Of a stretch of 64,000 nucleotides of DNA, positions 58,546 through 64,000 are shown one piece after another (the first letter of the stretch is position 1; the number at the start of each line of letters is the position of its first letter). Location of the stretch: NCBI GenBank assembly GCA_963842235.1, contig CAWJFT010000002.1:62001-126000 (forward strand). The letters are read 5' to 3'. Both the position numbers and the translations under genes were made by a program. Under the pieces are notes generated by a model. It was given only the letters and a program-made list of their open reading frames with translations. It was not told the origin of the DNA and searched no databases. The stretch is from JACDAN01 sp963842235. Lineage in GTDB: Bacteria > Actinomycetota > Thermoleophilia > Gaiellales > Gaiellaceae.

Positions 58546-59892
58546 ATGGACGACCGCACGCCGGCCTGGGGCATCGAGCCGGTCCCGGAGCGACTCAGAG
58601 TCCTTGGCCTCGCCGACCTCACGGCGCTGTGGGGCAACCTCGGCGTCTCGCTGCTCGTGCTCGTGATCGGCGCGCTGCTCGTTCCGGCGCTGACCCTGCG
58701 GGACGCCCTGCTCGCGATTCTCCTCGGAAGCGTCATCGGGAACGCGATGGTTGGCGTCGCCGGCCTGATCGGCGCCGACGCGCGAGTCCCGGCCATGGTC
58801 GTGCTCCGCGCCCCGCTCGGGCGGCGCGGCTCCTACATCCCGACCGCGCTGAACGCGCTCCAGTGCCTCGGCTGGGCAACGTTCGAGCTGATCATCATCG
58901 CGGCGGCTGCGAGCGCCCTCTCCGACAGGGTCTTCGGCTTCGAGGCCAAGCCGGCCTGGACGATCGGCTTCGGGCTCCTCACGGCGGTGTTCGCGCTCCT
59001 CGGGCCCGTCGGCTTCGTGCGCCGGATCTTGCGCCGCTTCGGTGTTTGGCTCGTGCTCGCCTCGCTCATCTACCTGACCTGGTGGGCCTTGTCGGAAGCC
59101 GACCTCCGCGCGCTGTGGGACGCCCCAGCCCAGGGGGGCTCGTCGTTCTGGCTCGGCGTCGACCTCGTGATCGCGATCACCGTCTCCTGGGTGCCGCTCG
59201 TCGCCGACTACACGCGCTTCGCACGCGACCGCAGCTCGGGATTCTGGGGCTCAGGCGTCGGCTACTTCCTCGGAGGAACGTGGATGCTCGGGCTCGGCGT
59301 CATCATCGTCCTCTCGAGGGGCGTCAGCGATCCAGTCGAGATCCCGACCGCCGTCGCCGCCGCGGGCCTAGGCGCAGCCCTCGCCCTCCTGGCCGTCACG
59401 ATCGACGAGACGGACGAGGCGTTCGCGAACGTCTACTCGACCGCGGTATCGATCCAGAACGTCGTCCCGAGGCTCCCCCAACGGGCGCTGATCGTCTTGG
59501 TCACGCTGCTGACGACGGCCGGCGCACTCCTGATCCAGCTGCGCAACTACGAGTCGTTCCTGCTCCTGCTCGGCTCGTTCTTCGTGCCGCTCTTCGGCGT
59601 GCTACTCGCCGATTGGCTCGTCTCCGGAGCCCATTACACGCGGGCCCAGATCTTCGCCGCGCCGGACTGGAGGCCGGAGCTGATCGCCGCCTGGATCGTC
59701 GGTTTCCTGCTCTACCACTGGCTCCACGAGCCGCCGCTCGGGCCCTCCTGGTGGGTGGACATCGTGGAGCAGACCGGACAGCCGAATCTCGGGATCGGAG
59801 CATCGCTTCCAAGCTTCGGCGTTTCGTTCGTGCTCGCTCTGGGACTCAGTTCAATCGGGTCTCGCTTGCCGCAGCCCGCCTCCAAGTGGTAA
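58546..59892 (+). CDS. NCS1-family nucleobase/vitamin permease
   Basis: 448 aa with about twelve membrane segments. LGLADLTALWGNLGVSLLVLVIGALLVP near the N-terminus and the block IGADARVPAMVVLRAPLGRRGSYIPTALNALQCLGWATFELIIIA match purine-cytosine permease/CytX-like NCS1 transporters (key residues G...R...G.RGS..P...N..Q..GW..FE). Substrates in this group are cytosine, allantoin, hydantoins or hydroxymethylpyrimidine. No thiamine genes or riboswitch are visible, so the substrate stays open. Confidence 0.85.
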   Translation: MDDRTPAWGIEPVPERLRVLGLADLTALWGNLGVSLLVLVIGALLVPALTLRDALLAILLGSVIGNAMVGVAGLIGADARVPAMVVLRAPLGRRGSYIPTALNALQCLGWATFELIIIAAAASALSDRVFGFEAKPAWTIGFGLLTAVFALLGPVGFVRRILRRFGVWLVLASLIYLTWWALSEADLRALWDAPAQGGSSFWLGVDLVIAITVSWVPLVADYTRFARDRSSGFWGSGVGYFLGGTWMLGLGVIIVLSRGVSDPVEIPTAVAAAGLGAALALLAVTIDETDEAFANVYSTAVSIQNVVPRLPQRALIVLVTLLTTAGALLIQLRNYESFLLLLGSFFVPLFGVLLADWLVSGAHYTRAQIFAAPDWRPELIAAWIVGFLLYHWLHEPPLGPSWWVDIVEQTGQPNLGIGASLPSFGVSFVLALGLSSIGSRLPQPASKW

Positions 59893-59907
59893 GCACAGTC
59901 GGGCAGG

Positions 59908-61137
59908 GTGGCCGAGGTTCAATTCTCAGACGTCGCGAAGGTCTTCCCGGATGGGACGAGGGCCGTTTCCGACCTCACGCTCGAGGCCCAGGACGGGGAG
60001 TTCATGGTTCTCGTCGGCCCCTCGGGCTGCGGCAAGACGACGGCGCTGCGGATGGTCGCGGGCCTCGAGGAGATCTCGGAAGGCGAGATCAGGATCGGCG
60101 ACCGCGTCGTCAACCAGCTCGCGTCCCGTGACCGCGACATCGCGATGGTGTTCCAGAGCTACGCGCTCTATCCGCACCTGAGCGTCTACGAGAACATCGC
60201 CTTCAGCCTGCGCCTCCGCAAGGAGCGGAAGGACGAGATCGACCGGCGTGTTCGCGAAGCTGCCCGCATCCTCGACCTCGAGCCGTTCCTCGACAAGAAG
60301 CCACGCGCGCTGTCCGGCGGACAGCGCCAGCGCGTGGCGATGGGCCGGGCGATCGTGCGCCAGCCCGCCGCCTTCCTGATGGACGAGCCGCTGTCCAACC
60401 TGGACGCCAAGCTTCGCGTTCAGATGCGGGCCGAGATCAGCAAGCTGCAGCGGGACCTCGGCGTGACGACGATCTACGTCACGCACGACCAGGTGGAGGC
60501 GATGACGATGGGCGATCGCGTCGCGGTCATGCGCCGCGGCGAGCTCCAGCAGGTGGCGCCTCCGCAGGAGCTCTACGACCGGCCCGTCAACCTCTTCGTC
60601 GGCGGGTTCATCGGCTCGCCGGCGATGAACCTCATGGAGGCGACGCTCGAACGCGCCGACGGCGGGCTTGCGGCGGTGCTCGGCAGCCAGCGGATCCGGC
60701 TCGACGACGAGTTCGTCGCTGCTCGACCGGCGCTCGAGGAGTACGAGGGTCGGCAGGTCGTCATCGGCATCCGCCCGGAGCAGCTCGAGGACGCCGAGAT
60801 CGCGCGGGAAGCTCCGGAGGACCGCCGTCTGCGAGGCGAGGTCGACCTCCGCGAGGCGTTGGGGTCGGAGCTGATGGTCCACTTCACGATCGACGCGCCG
60901 CCGGCCCTGACCGAGGACGTGAAGGAGCTCGCCGCGGATGCGGGAACCACGGCGGCCGAGCTCGGGGGCGGCGACGAGCGCCGCACGGTCGTCGTCGGGC
61001 GCTTCGGACCCGACTCAAAGGTCCGCGAAGGCGGCACAGCCGAGGTCGCGGTCGAGACACGAGCACTCCACTTCTTCGACACGGAGACAGGACGAGCCAT
61101 CTACGACGAACCCGATACGAAAGGAGCTACCGAATGA
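59908..61137 (+). CDS. Carbohydrate ABC transporter ATPase (UgpC/MsmK type)
   Basis: 409 aa. Walker A GPSGCGKTTALRMVAGLEEISEG, signature LSGGQRQRVAMGRAIVR, Walker B FLMDEPLSNLDAKLR, then VTHDQVEAMTMGDRVAVMRRGELQQVAPPQELYDRPVNLFVGGFIGSPAMNL, the MalK/UgpC hinge. The C-terminal MOP/TOBE regulatory domain is extended (about residues 245-400) with an acidic insertion TEDVKELAADAGTTAAELGGG. GTG start. It overlaps the binding-protein gene by 4 nt. Such ATPases often serve several sugar transporters. Confidence 0.93.
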   Translation: MAEVQFSDVAKVFPDGTRAVSDLTLEAQDGEFMVLVGPSGCGKTTALRMVAGLEEISEGEIRIGDRVVNQLASRDRDIAMVFQSYALYPHLSVYENIAFSLRLRKERKDEIDRRVREAARILDLEPFLDKKPRALSGGQRQRVAMGRAIVRQPAAFLMDEPLSNLDAKLRVQMRAEISKLQRDLGVTTIYVTHDQVEAMTMGDRVAVMRRGELQQVAPPQELYDRPVNLFVGGFIGSPAMNLMEATLERADGGLAAVLGSQRIRLDDEFVAARPALEEYEGRQVVIGIRPEQLEDAEIAREAPEDRRLRGEVDLREALGSELMVHFTIDAPPALTEDVKELAADAGTTAAELGGGDERRTVVVGRFGPDSKVREGGTAEVAVETRALHFFDTETGRAIYDEPDTKGATE

Positions 61138-62444
61138 GACGCAAGTGGTTACTGCCGTTCGCCGCATGCGCCGCGCTCGCCCTGGCACTCGTCGGCTGCG
61201 GCGGAGACGACGGTGGCGGCGGGGAGACCGCGAAGGGCGACGGGCAGCTGACCGTTTTCTCACTCTGGGGAGGCAGTGAGCAGGAGGCCTTCCAGAAGGT
61301 CCTCACCCAGTTCACGAAGAACACGGGCATCAAGACGAAGTACGAGTCGGCCCGTGACTTCCTGCCGGTGATCAGGACACGGCTCGCCGCGGGAAATCCG
61401 CCCGAGGTGGCGATCATCCCGAGGCCTGGCGTCGTCGCCGAGCTCGCGCGGGACGATTCGTTGATCCCGCTCGAAGATATGGGCCTCGATCCGGACAAGA
61501 TCAACCAGAACTACAGCGACACGTGGACAAGCCTCGCCACGGTCGACGACAAGCTCTACGGCGTCGTCGCGAAGGCGAACTCGAAGAGCGTGATCTGGTA
61601 CAAGCCGGCGTCCTTCCAGCAGAACGGGTTCCAGATCCCGAAGACCTGGGATGAGCTCATGACGATCACCGAGAAGTACAAGTCGATGGGCAAGAACCCG
61701 TGGGCGGTCGGCGCCCAGGGCCGTGACAACTCCTGGACGCTCACCGACTGGTTCGAGAACATCTACGCCCGCCAAGCGGGGAAGGACAACTACACGAAGC
61801 TCTTCAACGGCGATCTCGCGTTCAACGACCAGAGCGTGAAGGACGCCCTGAACACGATGACAAGCGTCGTCAACGACAAGTACGTCGCCGGTGGCATCGA
61901 CACGGCGCTCGGCATCGGCTTCGTCGACGGCATCGGCCGCGTCTTCGGGAAGAAACCCGTCGCCGAGATGTACATGGAAGGCGGCTTCGTCGGAGGCATT
62001 GCCCTCGGTCAGGTGAACACGAGCCTGAAGGCCGGCACGGACATCGACTTCTTCCCGTGGCCGGAGATCAAGCCCGAGAACGGCAATCCGCTGGTCGGCG
62101 GCGGCGACGTGGCGTCTGCGTTTGTGAACGACGAGGACGCCGCGAAGCTGATCGAGTACCTGTCCACGCCCGAGGCGGGGGACATCTGGGTATCGACCGG
62201 CGCAATCGCCTCGCCGAACCAGGGTGTGCAGGCGAGCGACTACCCGAACGAGCTCGTCAGCAAGGAGGCCGAGCAGATCAAGTCGGCAGAGTCGTTCCTG
62301 TTCGACGGGTCCGACCTCCTGCCCGGCACGCTCGGCCAGGAGTTCGGAACGCTGCTCCAGAAGATCGTCAAGAGCCCCGACGACATGAACTCGCTCCTCG
62401 ACGTCTACCAGGCGGGGGCCGAGAAGGCCTTCTCCCAGGATTAG
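61134..62444 (+). CDS. Sugar ABC transporter substrate-binding lipoprotein
   Basis: 436 aa. Signal peptide with lipobox LALVGC, lipidated at Cys22, then a Gly/Asp linker and the type II binding fold: LTVFSLWGGSEQEAFQKVLTQFTKNTGI, RTRLAAGNPPEVAIIPRPG, LYGVVAKANSKSVIWYKPASFQ and KTWDELM. The binding loop resembles glucoside/alpha-glucoside binding proteins (AglE/ABC carbohydrate family 1). It is the only binding protein of the window with a lipobox. Confidence 0.93.
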   Translation: MRRKWLLPFAACAALALALVGCGGDDGGGGETAKGDGQLTVFSLWGGSEQEAFQKVLTQFTKNTGIKTKYESARDFLPVIRTRLAAGNPPEVAIIPRPGVVAELARDDSLIPLEDMGLDPDKINQNYSDTWTSLATVDDKLYGVVAKANSKSVIWYKPASFQQNGFQIPKTWDELMTITEKYKSMGKNPWAVGAQGRDNSWTLTDWFENIYARQAGKDNYTKLFNGDLAFNDQSVKDALNTMTSVVNDKYVAGGIDTALGIGFVDGIGRVFGKKPVAEMYMEGGFVGGIALGQVNTSLKAGTDIDFFPWPEIKPENGNPLVGGGDVASAFVNDEDAAKLIEYLSTPEAGDIWVSTGAIASPNQGVQASDYPNELVSKEAEQIKSAESFLFDGSDLLPGTLGQEFGTLLQKIVKSPDDMNSLLDVYQAGAEKAFSQD

Positions 62445-62450
62445 GCGCGG

Positions 62451-63414
62451 ATGACTAGCACCGCCGTCCCCGGACCAGTCGGCAGACCCCGGGGACGGCG
62501 GTTGGCTTCGATCTTCAAGCGAGAGAGCTGGCAGGCGATGCTCTTCATCCTGCCGGCGATCGTGCTGCTCGGCGGCCTGCTGCTCTACCCGCTGATCTAC
62601 ACGATCGTTCTCAGCTTCGGCAACACGAACTCGCGTCTCCAGATCACGCGCTGGGTCGGCTTCGACAACTACAAGACGCTCTTCACGACGGACAAGGCCT
62701 TCCTGAACCTCGACGTCTTTCCGCCGACGGGAGCCCTGATCAACAACTTCAAATGGGTTGTGCTCTACACCTCGTTCTCGCTTGCTCTCGGGCTCTTGAT
62801 CGCCGTGCTCGCGGCGCGGGTCCGTTACGAATCGTTCCTCAAGGCGATCATCTTCGTGCCCATGGCGATCTCGGCCACCGCCGTGGCGATCATCTGGAAG
62901 TTCGTCTACGACCCGGATCCCAATATCGGATCCCTGAACGCCGTCATCACGGCGTTCGGCGCCGATCCGATCGCCTGGTACGGACGCGCCGACGTCGTCA
63001 ACTACGCCCTCATCTTCGCCTACGTCTGGGCGTCGACCGGGTTCGCGATGGTCGTCCTGTCCGCGGCGCTGAAGGGCATCTCGGAGGAGGTGATCGAGGC
63101 CGCACGGACCGACGGCGCCTCCGAGTGGGACATCTTCCGCCGCATCCAGCTGCCGCTGCTGTCACTGCCACTCGCGGTCGTCACCGTCTGGCTCCTGATC
63201 AACGTGATCAAGCTCTTCGACATCATCTACGTGATGACCGGCGGCGGCCCAGGCGCCGCCAGCGAGGTCATCGCCGTTCACGATGTACGACGAGACCTTC
63301 CAGAACGGCGAGGGAGGCTACGGCGCGGCGGTCGCGGTCGTCATGCTGCTCCTGATCATCCCGATCATGGCGTTCAACATCCGGCGCTTCCGGAGCGAGC
63401 GGGTGGTCGGTTAG
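62451..63414 (+). CDS. Sugar ABC transporter permease, MalF/UgpA type (frameshifted)
   Basis: About 320 aa if repaired. ESWQAMLFILPAIVLLGGLLLYPLIYTIVLSF and the EAA loop EEVIEAARTDGASEWDIFRRIQLPLLSLPLAVVTVWLLI identify the MalF-type permease. After GGGPGAASEVIA one extra G at about 63276 shifts the frame; the expected end FTMYDETFQNGEGGYGAAVAVVM...IRRFRSERVVG is in the next frame and stops at 63414. Unrepaired, the frame stays open through the intergenic hairpins into the next permease and would look like a fusion. Confidence 0.85.
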
Positions 63415-63441
63415 GTGCCCCTCCCAGCAATACACGCCGGC

Positions 63442-63506
63442 CTCTGGCCCGCGATCACGCGGCGCCAGAGCCCACCCTCCTCCTCACCAAGGTCTACAGA
63501 CCTTGG
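63442..63506 (+). other. Two hairpins between the sugar permease genes
   Basis: CTCTGG (63442-63447) pairs with CCAGAG (63465-63470), and CCAAGGTC (63487-63494) pairs perfectly with GACCTTGG (63499-63506) around TACA. They fill the 164-bp gap between two permease genes that are usually adjacent. Possible attenuator, processing site or remnant of an inserted sequence. Confidence 0.5.
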
Positions 63507-63578
63507 CTCGTCGGAGTGCGAACTCTGGCTTGGTGCTCGCAACCCAGAGACTCGGCAGCATCACTGGAAGGAGCACTG

Positions 63579-64000
63579 ATGGCGACAGCCGAGGTAACGG
63601 TCGGCCGCGAGGCGGCCACCCCGAGCGCGCGCATCCTGCGCGTCATCTCGCGAACGCCGGTCCACGTGGGTCTGATCCTGATCGCCGTGATCTGGCTGGT
63701 GCCGACGGTCGGTCTCGCCGTGACGTCGTTCCGACCGCGGAGTGAGATCCAGGCCTCGAGCTGGTGGAGCGCTCTCACCGACTTCAACTTCACCCTGCAC
63801 AACTACGACCTCGTCCTCAGCAACGCGAAGATGGGACAGGCGTTCATCAGCAGCCTGATGATCACGATCCCCTCGACGCTGCTGCCCGTGACCTTCGCGG
63901 CGATGGCGGCCTATGCGTTCTCGTGGATCCGCTTCCCGTTCCGCGACACGATCTTCCTGATCATCGTCGCGCTGATGGTCGTCCCGATCCAGATGGCGCT
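63579..64000 (+). CDS. Sugar ABC transporter permease, MalG/UgpE type (partial)
   Basis: The first 140 codons are inside the window. LILIAVIWLVPTVGLAVTSFRPRSEI is the MalG-type first membrane segment and loop, followed by FIVALMITIPSTLLP-like SSLMITIPSTLLPVTFAAMAAYAFSWIRFPFRD. The gene continues past the window end. ATG 63579 is preceded by GGAAGGAG, a good ribosome binding site. It completes the ATPase-binding protein-permease-permease transporter. Confidence 0.9.
   Translation, partial: MATAEVTVGREAATPSARILRVISRTPVHVGLILIAVIWLVPTVGLAVTSFRPRSEIQASSWWSALTDFNFTLHNYDLVLSNAKMGQAFISSLMITIPSTLLPVTFAAMAAYAFSWIRFPFRDTIFLIIVALMVVPIQMA

Noticed and set aside
1..64000. CRISPR arrays, tRNA or rRNA genes, prophage or transposase genes
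   Set aside because: No direct-repeat/spacer arrays, cloverleaf-like sequences or recombinase-like proteins were seen on either strand.

Overview
The window is strongly G+C-rich, packed with genes, and full of stop/start overlaps (ATGA, GTGA, TTGA, TGATG). Many genes have a TANNNT -10 hexamer only 6-9 nt before the start codon and no ribosome binding site, the leaderless architecture common in Actinobacteria. Together with 11-bp-period GTTCACC PHO boxes, an F420-type (LLM) oxidoreductase, a CHAD protein, DUF6285 and many acyl-CoA genes, this suggests an actinobacterium, probably a deep-branching Thermoleophilia/Gaiella-like lineage. The taxon is an inference from style and content; no rRNA or marker gene is present. 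I found no tRNA, rRNA, CRISPR array, transposase or integrase.

Layout. 1-4.5 kb: an ECF sigma factor with the start of its presumed anti-sigma factor, a heavy-metal-associated protein, a GCS2-type carboxylate-amine ligase, a LysE exporter, a cyclase-family hydrolase and a flavin disulfide reductase. 4.5-13.9 kb: HtrA-type protease, then a phosphate block: Pit transporter, DUF47, PhoU and a membrane-less histidine kinase on the minus strand; divergently a PhoB/RegX3-like regulator, a three-unit PHO box and pstSCAB. 13.9-22.5 kb: RimK-like ATP-grasp, metal exporter with ArsR sensor, a four-unit PHO box with a second PhoB-like regulator, polyphosphate kinase and exopolyphosphatase, facing a Nudix/phosphatase fusion and a CHAD (polyphosphate-binding) protein, then uppP. 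So phosphate sensing, uptake, storage and release are grouped.

22.5-48.3 kb: acyl-CoA catabolism, with AMP-dependent ligases, five acyl-CoA dehydrogenases (one lacking its middle domain), SDR and MDR oxidoreductases, a MaoC hydratase, hotdog thioesterases, a lactate 2-monooxygenase-like flavoprotein, LLM oxidoreductase, ACAD10-like phosphotransferase/DUF6285/histidine phosphatase triad, TetR/VOC pair, hydrolase and thiolase. 48.3-53.3 kb: a branched-chain amino acid ABC transporter (liv). 53.3-58.5 kb: MBL-fold hydrolase, a PadR-like/TsaA fusion and a ferritin-like protein with modABC (molybdate). 58.5-64 kb: an NCS1 permease and a carbohydrate ABC transporter cut by the window end.

Unexplained structure is concentrated in 25-52 kb: a two-hairpin element in two copies with compensatory base changes (25415-25484 and 51751-51821), a family of five GTWACAASTTGTWAC palindromes confined to the acyl-CoA region, and a 165-bp imperfect giant palindrome bounded by TA (43432-43596). 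At least seven single-base frameshifts interrupt six otherwise good genes, mostly at short G/C runs; this looks more like consensus error than gene decay, but cannot be settled from the sequence alone.
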